Shown here: piece after piece, positions 1 through 10,632 of the stretch
How positions within the stretch are numbered: the first letter of the stretch is position 1
Layout of the letters: each line of letters starts with the position of its first letter
Assembly: GCA_014529385.2 (NCBI GenBank)
Contig: CM043947.1
Span: 128,647,891 to 128,711,890, forward strand
From: Adiantum capillus-veneris
Lineage: Eukaryota > Streptophyta > Polypodiopsida > Polypodiales > Pteridaceae
Direction: 5' to 3'
Length of the DNA: 64,000 nt
The notes under the pieces: model-generated
Seen by the model: the letters and a program-made list of their open reading frames with translations, nothing else
Told to the model about the DNA's origin: nothing
The model's database searches: none
Position numbers and translations under genes: made by a program

Positions 1-204
1 GCACGCCATGAGATTCCTCATATTTTGAAAGATTCTATTTTTGATTCTCTAGAAAGAGCTTGAAGTGTAGATTCTAACTGCTGTCAAATATCTACCAAGT
101 TCAGAGTTGATTTGCAAACATTTTACCGCATGCACGTTTTGGACATGAGAGAGGAAGTCAAACTCCTTATAAGGTCCCTTTGTGAGTCCAATTTTTCCCT
201 AATT

Positions 205-2080
205 CTCCCGGCCAGTGCTCACACTATCGGATCTCTCAAAGCCATTTGAGGTCCAATGTTATGCTTGTGGAGATTGCCTTGGAGCAGTCTTTCTTCAAGA
301 AGGGTAAGCCATAGCATATGAAAGTCAAAGACTCAATACCAATGAACGAGTCTTGGGAATATATTAAAAAGAGATACTAGCTGTTTTACATGCCCTCGCC
401 ACATGGAAGCACTATCGTTTCGGGACTCCATTCATCCTATGAATGGACCACTAAAGTCTCAGGTATTTCATGACGCAAACCAAGCTTTTCAAAAAACAAA
501 TGAGGTGGGAAAATTTTCTTTTGCAATTCAATTTTCATATTACTGGTAAGCATAATCAAGTGGCCAATGCACTATCATGACGACCAAGGGCAAATGTGGT
601 GTCTATAGCACCTCACAATAATCTATCCTCCATGATAGATGAGTATGCTACTGATCCTAATTTGAAGGACATAATATCAGCCCTTTACTTAGGGAATAAA
701 GAGGAACCATTCACCTTGCACGATGGTTATCTTCTCCATTGCAACAAGCTACGTGCTACTCACTCCCTTCATGAAAAAGTGATGTATGAATCCCATGCTC
801 CTCCCTATGCGGGGCATAGCGAGATTCAACCTACTCTTTGAGGAGTAGAGACATATTTTTATTGGCCCACCATGAAAGTAGACATACAAGAGTATGTTTC
901 AAAATGTATGGTATGCCAAAAGAAAAAGTATGATAGAGGAAAGCAACCTGGATTACTCCAACCATTGTCAATTCCTAATTCTTCATGGGAAAGTATATTC
1001 ATGGATTACCTAAGTCTATCCATGGGAATACAGGGATATGGAAAATAGTCAACAGGTTTAGCAAGCAAGCACACTTTATTCCTGCCAAAAAGACTATTAA
1101 GACACACCAAATGGAAACCCTCTTTATATCTCAGATTTCCAAACACCATGGATTTCCATCATCCATCATGTCAAATAGAGATCCTAGAATGACCAATAAT
1201 TTTTGGAAAGGTCTCTCTGAAAATGTAGGTACAAGGCTGAATTTCTCTTCATCTAATCACCCACATGGCGGATGGCCAAAGTGAGATAGCTAACCTTACA
1301 ATTCTCAATCTACTAAAAACCTATGTCATAGAAGTAGATCAATGCTCACAATGGGGAAAGTACTTATCGCTTGTAGAGTATGCGTACAATAATATTGTCC
1401 ATACTAATACAGGAAAGGCTCCTTTTGAGATTTAGGGAAGACCAAAAAGTCCCCTGTTGCTTAAAGTACATGGGAAGATCTTCGTTACCGATGAGTATAG
1501 CCGAAACCTACAAGAATCTTTCCAAAATATTAAGGTGCCTATATCCATCTATCAACAAAGGCAAAAAGATATTGCTATAATAAGCACAAAAGGGCCTTAA
1601 CATTCAACGAAAGTGATTGGGTCTTACTTAAGTTTCCCAAGGCTCGATTGAGGCAAACTATGGGCAAAAATCCTACGGGTCACCAAAAGTATTATAAAAT
1701 CATATCAGAGAGTTTGAGACTTTACAGAAAAGCTGGGAATCACCAATGTCTCAAAGATTTGACCATATGGACAAATCTCAATTTTCTTTTTAAGATCAAA
1801 GTCTTCTACCACGTAGTACTTGAAATGCTCTTCTGAGCCATAGTCTTAAGACTTTGGCTAATATTTGGCCATGTGGTCAAATCTTAGGCTTGTTTTGAAA
1901 GTGAAAATTGAAAAACTCCCAAATTCACTAGTATGGTGTTATTATGCTAAATTAGAAAAAAGATACTATGGTCCTCTTCAAATTTTAATATGAATCAATA
2001 AGGTGGCCTATCAACTCAAGTTACCCAGCCATTCTCATACTCAAGCTTTTCATGTGAGCCTACTCAATCATAACATTGGG
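205..2080 (+). pseudogene. Decayed Ty3/gypsy pol fragment (RNase H, integrase, C-terminal domain)
   Basis: Remnant of a gypsy polyprotein read on the plus strand through many stops and frameshifts. RNase H-like sequence runs about 205-580 (SKPFEVQCYACGDCLGAV, then TWKHYRFGTPF, QTKLFKKQMRWENF and GKHNQVANALS). The integrase zinc-finger region is near 795-925 (HAPPYAGHSE, YFYWPTMKVDIQEYVSKC, then MVCQ). A broken integrase core lies about 960-1450, where MADGQSEIANL resembles the region of the catalytic Glu. The C-terminal domain follows near 1950-2080 (YYGPLQI, then VAYQLKLPSHSHTQAFHVS). Reverse transcriptase and gag are absent or lie left of the window. The RNase H is very close to that of element E (43.2 kb), so both belong to one family. 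The exact right end is uncertain; element A begins at 2250. Confidence 0.85.
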
Positions 2081-2245
2081 TGATGTCAGACAGAAAAGAG
2101 ATAGAAGATCTGATCTCGGAGGTTGAGAGTAACCTCGGTTAACAACCCAAAAGGGGCTATAGTGTATCTTAAGAAACTCGAAAGTCTTTGTTTGTCAACA
2201 CAAATAGATTCAAATTCAGAAAGTATAAGGTCGAGGCATAAAGTG

Positions 2246-2249
2246 ACGT
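2246..2249. repeat. Target-site duplication of element A, left copy (acgt)
   Basis: The bases acgt directly precede the LTR start and are repeated at 21798-21801 directly after the end of A's split right LTR. The match over a 19.5-kb span supports the element boundaries. Confidence 0.7.
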
Positions 2250-3763
2250 TGGAGAGGGGGAAATGGGAACACACCCAACACACAACACAATGCCTCACTA
2301 TAGCCCAAGGTATACAAAGTGCCCCAATCCACTAGAGTTCACATTCAAAACTCAACACTACCCGCAAGCAAACCACCGCTCGGACACAACCATACACACA
2401 CATGCCTTGCAATGCACCAGACAGACTCAATCACTCCACTCCACTCAATTCACAACCTTCCACAACCACACAGCCTCTCTCTATCTCTCTTTGCACGACC
2501 AACTTCGGGGGGGGGGGGGGGGGGCACATGCCTACACACACCCGGAAACACATGCACACAAGCCCTCAAAACACTTGGACTTATGGGCGCGGACACTTAC
2601 GGGTGACACGTCATCACTCTACAAACCACTCAGAGCCACCGGCCCGCTGGCCACCTACTCCCCTGCACCGTCAGGGCCGCCCAAAATTGCTATTGTGCGA
2701 GCTTGCACAGCGCTGAACCAAATCCGCCATAGTCGCAGCTCATGGAGCTCGCGCTAGCCTCATCACACCCCATATGGGTGCCATGTTGTGGGTTAAATAC
2801 CTCGAACCCCGGTCATCCCCCAATGCATATGTGCTTATTCATCACTGCCACATGGCACTCTGTGGTGAGTTCCCCCCAAAAGAAGAAAAAAATTCCCCCT
2901 TTTCTTTGTTTAAAATCCATTGGATGCAAAAAAAATCCTCCTTCAATTGCAACACCATGCCATTTGTGGCTTGGAACTCATGTTCCCAATCCACAAAGCC
3001 AGGATGCAACTTCATAATGTCGAATTCAAACCCATCCAACCTCACTGCATTTCACAGTTCTCCAAGACCTTGAACCGAGGCCACAAAAAACCGACCAAAA
3101 CATCGGCAATCAACTCCGGATAAGTGCACCCAATCTTTGAGCTTCTATATCTTTCTGCTCCATGCTCCATTTGATGTGAAATCAATTCCTCCTAGCTTTG
3201 TATGATGCATACCCTGCTCTAGAACTTTGTCGAGGCACAAAAGATGCCAGATGGCACACCTACCCATGTGTTCATGTTGGCACCAACCTAGCCCCCGACA
3301 AAACTTCAATTGTCCATAAAATGCAAACCGTGGCTCTGATCCGCAATGTGAAAAGACATGTAGGCTCCATACATCTAGCACTACAAGTATACACCTTGAA
3401 TCCCACTAGGAACAACTGTCTCTAGCTGCCCTGTCCGACAAGAATCTGCAACACATTGAACATTCAACCTTTAATAACTTGAGCTCTGTAGCTCGGTTTG
3501 ATGAGCTGTTTGGATTTGCTTTCAGCACTTCAAGATCTTCATTCCTTGACCCAAAGATTGCATCTTGCATCTCCTTCACCTGCTACTCAAATTAGTTTCT
3601 TATGGAGCCCTTCCTGGCCTATAAACCACCTCAGTCATACACCTCCGCCGCTGGCTGTTAGCCCATGATCTTCCTAGCTACACCAACCTTTTGCCATGCT
3701 TCTACTAGCTTGTACATATCTGTTCATGCCACCTTCTAGCATTGACACACTTTGGTTGTACCA
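2250..3763 (-). repeat. Element A 3' LTR (left copy, internally deleted)
   Basis: Starts tggagaggggg and ends ttgtacca. It aligns with 5731-7464 over its first 1.08 kb and with 21362-21797 over its last 0.43 kb. It holds an 18-G run at 2507-2524. Relative to the right LTR it lacks about 650 bp after the position of the first G-run, corresponding to roughly 6030-6692. That deleted part includes the TATA-like box seen in the right LTR. Confidence 0.88.
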
Positions 3764-3779
3764 TCATTGCCCACCCCCT
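3764..3779 (-). other. Polypurine tract of element A
   Basis: On the minus strand AGGGGGTGGGCAATGA directly precedes the 3' LTR. The same arrangement occurs in element B (8476-8493), and a similar tract occurs in C (10245-10262). It would prime plus-strand DNA synthesis. Confidence 0.7.
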
Positions 3780-5503
3780 AGTTGATCATTTTCTGACCCT
3801 CCCTCCCAACCAACTAAAGTGGAGGACTTCACCATAGAACCCTGCACCTGGTGAGCCAACCACTGCATAGATGCATCTACCACCATTTTCATCAACCATA
3901 ACTTACATACCTTTAATAGAAGCAAACCCACTACTTGGGATTCTTCTTTCTCCCCCACTGGACATTGCAACTGCATCAGAATATCCTCCATCTCTGGCAT
4001 CACAACCTCCTCTTTGGACAAACACTCAATTCCAGCACCATAGAGCCCTTCCTCCTCTACCGGCCCTTCAAGATCAATCAGCACCTCTTACTCTTCAGCT
4101 TCAATCACCTGTTCTTCAAGCACCTCTTCTACCGCTGCATCATGCTCCGCCAAGGAAGAGAGAAACTTGTTCTCTTTTGCATTCACCTCGACTTCCTCCA
4201 TAGGTACGACTTCTCTATCTCTTTTGGAAAAATGTTGCACCACCATGGAACATTCCACCGCTACTTTCATCAGCACAACCATTATCATGGCACCATGCAC
4301 CACCTTCACCTGCATATTATCATCGATAGGCGTGGACCGCACCACTTGATCTTCATCCAACATCTCGGCTTGCTTTGTTCCCTGCTCTTCTTGCACATGG
4401 GATACTACCATATCATCAAACATGTAATAAGGCAGCTTTACCTTTACCAACTCAGGTTCATCAGACTCCGTCTCCTTGTCATAGGATGTGGACTCATCCA
4501 CTCTATTCTTCTCACTTGTCTCCCAGCAAATCAAGATTGTATCTTCATCATCATCGGCATCATATACCAACTCCGTATCACCATCTTCATTTTCTTGCAG
4601 CTCCACAAAAGCTTGACCATCTTCACCGCTTTGCTCACTTTCTCCATCAGCTTCTGAACCCTCGGTATTTGAAACCCCATTGCATTCTGCTACTTTTTCA
4701 TGCAAAATCTCCACAAGAACAGGCTGTACCTCTTCAATCCACATTGAAACCTCCACATCTTCTACCGCTTTTGCATCTTTGTTCACCTCAACATGGAGCT
4801 TCTCCTCGATGACAAGGTTGTCCACCCTCGGCACATGCACATCACAAACCAGGAATATTCCAGGAACATAACCAATAGTAGGCCTTACCTCAACTGGATT
4901 TGCACTTCGAACACTTGGAACCACCTTTGGTTGGACCAAAGAACACTTTGTTACCTCCGTAATAGGCATATAATCTGCTAGTTTCAACATGCCCAATTCT
5001 AGCTTCCACTTTACCTTTCTTCTTTTTATCTTTGTTAGATAGACCATGTCTTCGTATGTATCCGCACACTCTTCTACCTTCTCTCTAATACTCGGATTCA
5101 AGCACTCTAACAGCTTTGACAGCTTCAAATACTAATTGCTTTTGACCCCAGTAGCAACCTCTAACTGTTTCCAACAATCTTGAAACTGCTCAATGAAAAT
5201 AGAGAAATATTTACTTACATCCTGGCGTACCGCCTTCAACCTTGCACCGGCTTCTTCTGACGTAATCACCTCTCGAAACCTCTCCAAAAACTGCATTTGC
5301 AATCTTTCCCATGATTCTCGATCATTTCTCTTTAAACTATCGAGCCACACCTTGGCTTGCCCTCGCATCAACAACGGCAACGTCTCCAACTTTTTTGCAT
5401 CCGTCGACATACGCATCAATAACAGTCATAACTCTAAATCTACTAACCAATCCTTGAAATCTTCAACACCCATAATTATGGGGCCAAAACCTGGCTCCAC
5501 CAT
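3764..5503 (-). pseudogene. gag: Element A Gag-like protein with long acidic C-terminal extension
   Basis: The minus-strand frame starts near 5503 (MVEPGFGPIIMGVEDFKDWL) and continues to the polypurine tract, with in-frame stops near 5428, 5129 and 4088. The N-terminal part matches element B's Gag: STDAKKLETLPLLMRGQAKV, WERLQMQFLERFREV, RQDVSKYFSIFIEQFQDCWK and LECLNPSIREKVEE are typical of a retrotransposon capsid domain. There is no CCHC zinc knuckle. After about 5000 the product becomes very acidic (for example EGSEADGESEQSGEDGQ and YDADDDED) and runs on as an uninterrupted 346-codon ORF (5128-4088). It then continues after a single TAA to end in QLGGGQ, which is encoded by the polypurine tract itself. 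The role of the acidic tail is unknown. Confidence 0.8.
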
Positions 5504-5585
5504 CTCTGTCAGCTTCAAACTCGACCATCAAACACCTCGACCATTAGACAACCACTTTGTCGGCTAAAAAACACCACTTAAAACC

Positions 5586-5785
5586 TCAAATTGGAGCATC
5601 AGATATCTCCTCAGTGGGTGCACCAGAAGATGGAGAGGGGGAAAGGGGAACACACCCAGCACACAACACAATGCCTCACTATAGCTCAAATTGGAGCATC
5701 AGATATCTCCTCAGTGGGGGCACCAGAAGATGGAGAGGGGGAAAGGGGAACACACCCACCACACAACACAATGCCTCACTATAGC
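5586..5785. repeat. 100-bp tandem duplication spanning the PBS/LTR junction of A
   Basis: Bases 5586-5685 are repeated almost exactly at 5686-5785. Each unit contains the presumed primer-binding site (tcctcagtggg.gcacca) followed by the first ~55 bp of the LTR, so a second partial LTR end lies just inside the element. Confidence 0.9.
5708..5725 (-). other. Candidate primer-binding site of element A
   Basis: On the minus strand TGGTGCCCCCACTGAGGA lies 5 bp inside the 5' LTR and begins with TGG as expected for pairing to a tRNA CCA end. The equivalent site in element B (20178-20195) differs at two positions. I could not assign the tRNA. Confidence 0.5.
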
Positions 5786-7464
5786 TCAGGGTATACACAA
5801 CTCCCCAATCCACTAGAGTTCACCTTCAAAACTCAACACTGCCCATGAGCAAACCATCACTCACACACAACCATACTCACACATGCCTTTCAATGCACCT
5901 GACAGACTCAGTCACTCCGCTCCACTCAATTCATAGCCTTTCACAACCACATAGCCTCTCTCTATCTCTCTTTGCACGACCAACTTCGGGGGGGCACACA
6001 TGCTTGCACACGCCCAGAAACACACGCGCACATGCCGAGAAGAGAAGGGGGAAGGGGGAATGATGCCCAGAGAGAGTTGAGAATATCCTTCTAGCATATG
6101 CAACACCATATACAACCAACACACTGTCGGCATGAACCTCGACAAAAAAACAATGCCCCAAAAGCCTACACACGCAAAAAACCTCCCATGGCCAAAAGAC
6201 CCACAATGGCAAAAAGGTCCCAAAAAATGAACGTATACATCCTTTTATAGGGGTGTCTAGGAGACCCAAAAAAATAAATAATGGGTGTGTTTCTCATCTC
6301 GTGCCCTTCACTTTGAGCTCCTATTAGAACTACCTTGCATTCCTAGCACTTGTCATAGTCCACTTTTGGTAACTCTCCATGGTGCACCCATCTTAACTCC
6401 TTGTCCACTCAATTTGGCCGCCCAACTTTTGCACTTATGGATGCCTCTTGGATATTCTCTCTCTCTCTTATTTGACCTCAAATCTTTGTGGCGGTCTAAG
6501 CCCCTTGAACTTCTTGAATTACTTCTCTCCTACTGGCTCTCCCACTGGCCGTGAGATCCTCTTGTCAGATCCTCTCTTTGATTCGTCCCTTGAACCTTCT
6601 CGGGCTTGCATTCTCTCTCTCCTGCCTTCACTGCAAGACCCCTCCCCTAAGCAGGCAATAGCAATGTCGCAATTGGGGGGGGGGGGGGGGGGCTATCCCT
6701 CAAAAAACGTGGCCTCATGGGCGCGGGCACTTACGGGTGCCATGTCATCACTGTACAAACCGCTCAGAGACACAAGCCCCGCTGGCGAGATACTCCCCTA
6801 CGCCACCAAGGCCGCCCAAAATCTCCATCGTGCGTGCTCACACAGCGTTGAACTGAATCCGCCATAGCCACAGCTCATGGAGCTCATGCTAGCCTCATCA
6901 CACCCCATATGGGCGCCATGCTGTGGGTTAAATACCTCGAACCCCGGTCATCCCCCAATTCATATGGGCTTATTCGCTGCCACATGGCACTCTGTGGTGA
7001 GTTTCCCCCAAAAGAAGAAAATATTTCCCCCCTTTTTTTTTGTTTAAAATCCATTGGATGCCAAAAAAATCCTCCTTCAAGTGCGACACCATGCCATTTG
7101 TGGCTCGGAACTCCTCTTCCCAATTTGTAAATCCAACACGCAACTTCATAATTTCGACTTCAAACCCATCCAAACTCACCACAATTCACAGTTCTTCACG
7201 CTTTCGAACCGAGGATGCAAAAAACTGACCAAAACATCTGCAATAACTCCGAATAAATGCACCCAATCTTCCAGATTTTATATCTTTCCACTCTGGCGTC
7301 CATTTGAGGTGCAATCAATTCTTGGTAGCTCCATATGATGCATACCCTGCTCTAGAACTTTGTCGAGGCCCAAAAGACGCCAGATGGCACACCTCCCCAT
7401 GTGGTCATGCGGCCATAAACCGTGCCCCCGACAAAATTTCAATTGGCCATAAAATGCAAACCGT
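5731..7464 (-). repeat. Element A 5' LTR, part 1 (interrupted by B)
   Basis: Homologous to 2250-3331. It is cut at 7464, where element B begins, and continues at 21362. It carries G-runs at 5988-5994 (7 G) and 6675-6692 (18 G). A minus-strand TATAAAAG box lies at 6242-6249 and probably drives transcription of A. Confidence 0.88.
6242..6249 (-). promoter_or_regulatory. TATA-like box in element A 5' LTR
   Basis: The minus strand reads CTATAAAAGG here. The same octamer sits at comparable places in B's LTRs (7995-8002 and 20733-20740), which supports an LTR core promoter. Confidence 0.55.
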
Positions 7465-8475
7465 TGGAGAGGGGGAATGGGGGAACACTCCTGACACAAA
7501 CACAAGGGACTCTCTATACCTTAGGGTATCCACAACACCCCTGTCCTCTCGGAAAACACCTTTAAAGAAACACCTCACACTAGTAGACCACCACCTGCTC
7601 AATTTCCACTGCTCACACACTCCACAAACCACCACAAAAGGTACACCTACCACCACTACCTGTCTACACCCTTACGCACACACACAGCCACTCAATCTCA
7701 CTCTCTCACTCAAAGCGCCGTCTGTCAGGGAGGGCATACACTTCCACACAGCCGGCACCAAGGGGAAACATGAAAGCAGGAGAAAGAGAAGGGGGGAAGG
7801 GGAAACAACAGCAAGGGAGGCAACTGTGGCTTGATTGCACTTCAAAAAACATGTACACGGGTTTGCGCTGCCATCACCATGGCCATTTTCAAGCAAAAAT
7901 CACAAAGGGGCTAGCTTGCTAGAGAACTCCACTTTGCATGCTGCAAACGGCACCAAAAGGCCAAGTAAAAAGCCCTTTTTTGATCCAATTTTGACTTTTA
8001 TAGGGGGGGCCTTTAACTTGGGAATTTACATTTCATTTGGTCCATATGGCACCCATTTTTGGTATCTTTTGGGAAGGGGGCATTGCTTTGCTCTATTTGC
8101 TATCCTCTTCTCTCTTTTGCACTTGGGGGGGAATTAGTGATGTCGCTATTGTCCCCTAACTTTTTCATTTTTTTTATTTTTATTCTTCATTTTTTACCCC
8201 TTGGGGGAATTTGGCTTGCATTGCTCCTCTTTTGACTTTTTGACCACCTCTGTTCGGCTCATCCCTTCCTTTTCTCTCCCCTCGTTTGTTTTGGTCCCGC
8301 CTCCACTACTCCCTATCTCCTCCGGGGGGGGGGGCATTAGCGATGTCGTTAATGCCTCCCCTTATTGCTTTAAAAAATGGGGCCTTAGGCCATGGGATAA
8401 GACCCCATTGGGTGCGGGCCACGTCACTTGACTGCCACCTTTGCCTGGCATAGACCACCTCCTTTGGTTGCACCA
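7465..8475 (-). repeat. Element B 3' LTR
   Basis: Aligns with 20201-21357 but is about 146 bp shorter. It contains a TATAAAAG box on the minus strand (7995-8002), a G-run near 8323-8332 and the shared end ctttggttgcacca. Confidence 0.88.
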
Positions 8476-8493
8476 TCATTGCCCAGCCCCCTC
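8476..8493 (-). other. Polypurine tract of element B
   Basis: The minus strand GAGGGGGCTGGGCAATGA directly precedes B's 3' LTR. It is nearly the same as in element A. Confidence 0.65.
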
Positions 8494-8642
8494 GTTGAAC
8501 ATTTATGTTCGACCAAAAGGATATGTACAAAACTTTGAAACTGACACACCAAACTGATGATTAAAAGCACTCGCAAAACCATAACTGTATCTATAAACTA
8601 TGTACAAAAGATTTATCTCCTTTCTCTCATACACTACATGAT

Positions 8643-9095
8643 TTAGGTGGGTTGCCCACCGCCCTTGACTATAATTTGATGCACTTCACGCACTATATCC
8701 CTCTCAAAATACAATTTGAGCCACACACCATTTACCCTGTTCCTAAGAAGCTTTTCATTTGCTCTTACCAGCTGATAGGTCCCATTCAGAAAGGCCTTCC
8801 TCACTTTATACGGACCTGTCCACTTCTTCTTGAACTTCTTCTGGAATGTGAAATCCAAGTAGCTCTCGTACTTCATGACCAGGTCTCCTTCTTCTATCTT
8901 CTCGTCCGGCAGGTTCTGAAATTAACTTGGCAACATGCTTCTCCCTCTGCTTCACATAGTAGTAAGTTGTTGCTGCCTCTAAACTGGCTATCCAATCCCT
9001 TAGAACCCCTTGTTGAGTGGCATTGACACACCACATACCCTTCAAAGCACCTAATTCTACATGCACTGGCAACACAGCCTCCTTACCATAGACTA
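8643..9095 (-). pseudogene. Element B integrase, C-terminal part
   Basis: Encodes the end of B's integrase left of the C insertion. After the junction it reads LVYGKEAVLPVHVELGALKG, then a coil-like stretch (TTYYYVKQREKHVAKLI). A second frame (8876-8643) gives the C-terminal DNA-binding domain (TFQKKFKKKWTGPYKVRKAF, NGTYQLVRANEKLL, RVNGVWLKLYF). At least one frameshift separates the parts. It is closely similar to the same region of element C (10273-10631). Confidence 0.85.
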
Positions 9096-9099
9096 ACAC

Positions 9100-9277
9100 T
9101 GTGAGCGGGATGAAAACACACACAGCGCCTCTATAATGACCCGACACACACTCTTGGGAAGATACACACACACACTAGGGGGCACCACTCGGCTTACACA
9201 ACACACCTGGCCGAGACAGGGAACACACCTCTGGAGTGAGAGGAGAGAGACTATCCACTTGCCCACTCCACACAGAG

Positions 9278-9308
<31 letters not shown>

Positions 9309-10244
9309 CTCAGCTCAAAAGAGGAGAACTTCTGATGTTTAGATACAAATGAGCTTGGGCCAACACCAATGGGGCAAACAACTCACATAATATGGGTAAA
9401 AGATACCAGATACAATCACAAATTGGAGAAGAAGCTTCACTCACCGGAGAAGATTACACAGAAAAATAGCAGAAAAAGAGTGAGGAATTTGGCAAAATGG
9501 ACAGCGCCATCGCGTCCGGAGCGGCCCAAAACCCCAGTCTACAATGTCAAAGTGCTCAAATCCGACCTCGGATGAGTAGTTTACGGCCAAAACAGGCTCC
9601 AAAATGAGCAAAAACACACCTGCGGCTGTTCTTCCTCTCTTCTCTACGTTTTTTCTGGTCTTCTCTCAGTTTTTTCAGTTCCCACACTTAGCTTTTTTAG
9701 TTGGGCACCCTTGGCCTTTTAGATGACCTCAAACGGACCCCGAACAGGCCAAAAACTGACCTCGCAGTGCATAGTTGTCACCTTTTTGCATCATTCGCAC
9801 ACCTGGCACTCAGCTTTTTTCCAATAATGCATCTTGCCACCACGTGAAGTGGCCCCAAAAAGTGGTCCTAATGATGACCTTTCTGCATAACTCTCACAAG
9901 AAAACACCCACGTTGTGTCTGTCCTCATCCGCGTGCAAATATTGACCTCGCTCGCCCTCCTGACGCCACTAGAAGCCATCTGACGCACCTGCTGACCTCA
10001 TGTCATTGGCCCGCGGATAGCTTCCTCGAGAATTTTTACGCGCTATAAACTCCTCATTATTGTAGAAAAACACAGTGGTACTGATAATAGTGAAAATCGA
10101 TGCACTATGTACATGCTGTCCTACCTGTACACATGTGGGCCCCACATAACCACTTGGCTCTAGAAAATGGGCAATCCTTTATTTGATGCACCATGCATGT
10201 ATATGTACATATGCGCAATCCCTTGCTCCAAAAAACTCCTGACA
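9100..10244 (-). repeat. Element C 3' LTR (complete)
   Basis: Begins tgtgagcggg and ends ctcctgaca in plus orientation, so it reads TGTCAGG...CTCACA on the coding strand. It contains an (AC)n microsatellite near 9279-9304. The part 9780-10244 is duplicated at 15048-15512. Confidence 0.88.
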
Positions 10245-10262
10245 TAATTTGCCCATCCCCTA
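10245..10262 (-). other. Polypurine tract of element C
   Basis: The minus strand reads CTAGGGGATGGGCAAATTA next to the LTR start, similar in make-up to the tracts of A and B. Confidence 0.6.
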
Positions 10263-10272
10263 GCCTGCTAGA

Positions 10273-10631
10273 TCATTCATGATCAGCAGCAGCAAAGAGA
10301 GATATGAGACTCGCCGCATCACAGGTCTCCTCATCCCTCACAAACACTGCTTGATCCACAGATAGCTCATCTTGCTCCACCATCATCAATCTAGCATGAT
10401 ACAATTTAAGACACAACCCATTTACCCTTGACTTATGTAGAACACCATCCAGGTTAGCCAGCTGATATGTGCCATTTGGAAAACACTCCACTACCTTGAA
10501 AGGGCCTTGCCACTTAATTTGAAACTTCTTTTGGAAGGTGTTGTCCAGCTTACTATTGTAGCGCAAAACCAAGTCATGTTTCTTGATACCCTTACTTTTA
10601 ACCTTTTCATTTATCTTTGCCAAAGCCTTAT
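10273..10631 (-). CDS. Element C integrase C-terminal domain (after in-frame stop)
   Basis: Continues the pol frame beyond a single TAG near 10631. It contains KKHDLVLRYNSKLDNTFQKK, then IKWQGPFKVVECFPNGTYQL, then VNGLCLKLYHA, the usual beta-barrel C-terminal domain of gypsy integrases. No chromodomain is seen. The last ~35 residues (DELSVDQAVFVRDEETCDAA) are unassigned. The TAG is either a young disabling mutation or a sequencing difference. Confidence 0.85.
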
Positions 10632-10632
10632 C

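Noticed and set aside
2263-2757. Overlapping plus-strand ORFs in the LTR of A (His/Thr/Pro-rich)
   Set aside because: Low-complexity CA-rich LTR sequence, open in several frames, on the strand opposite to the element's genes.
3871-4812. Plus-strand ORFs rich in Leu/His/Pro
   Set aside because: Shadows of the acidic minus-strand ORF of element A; the bias is the complement of Glu/Asp codons.
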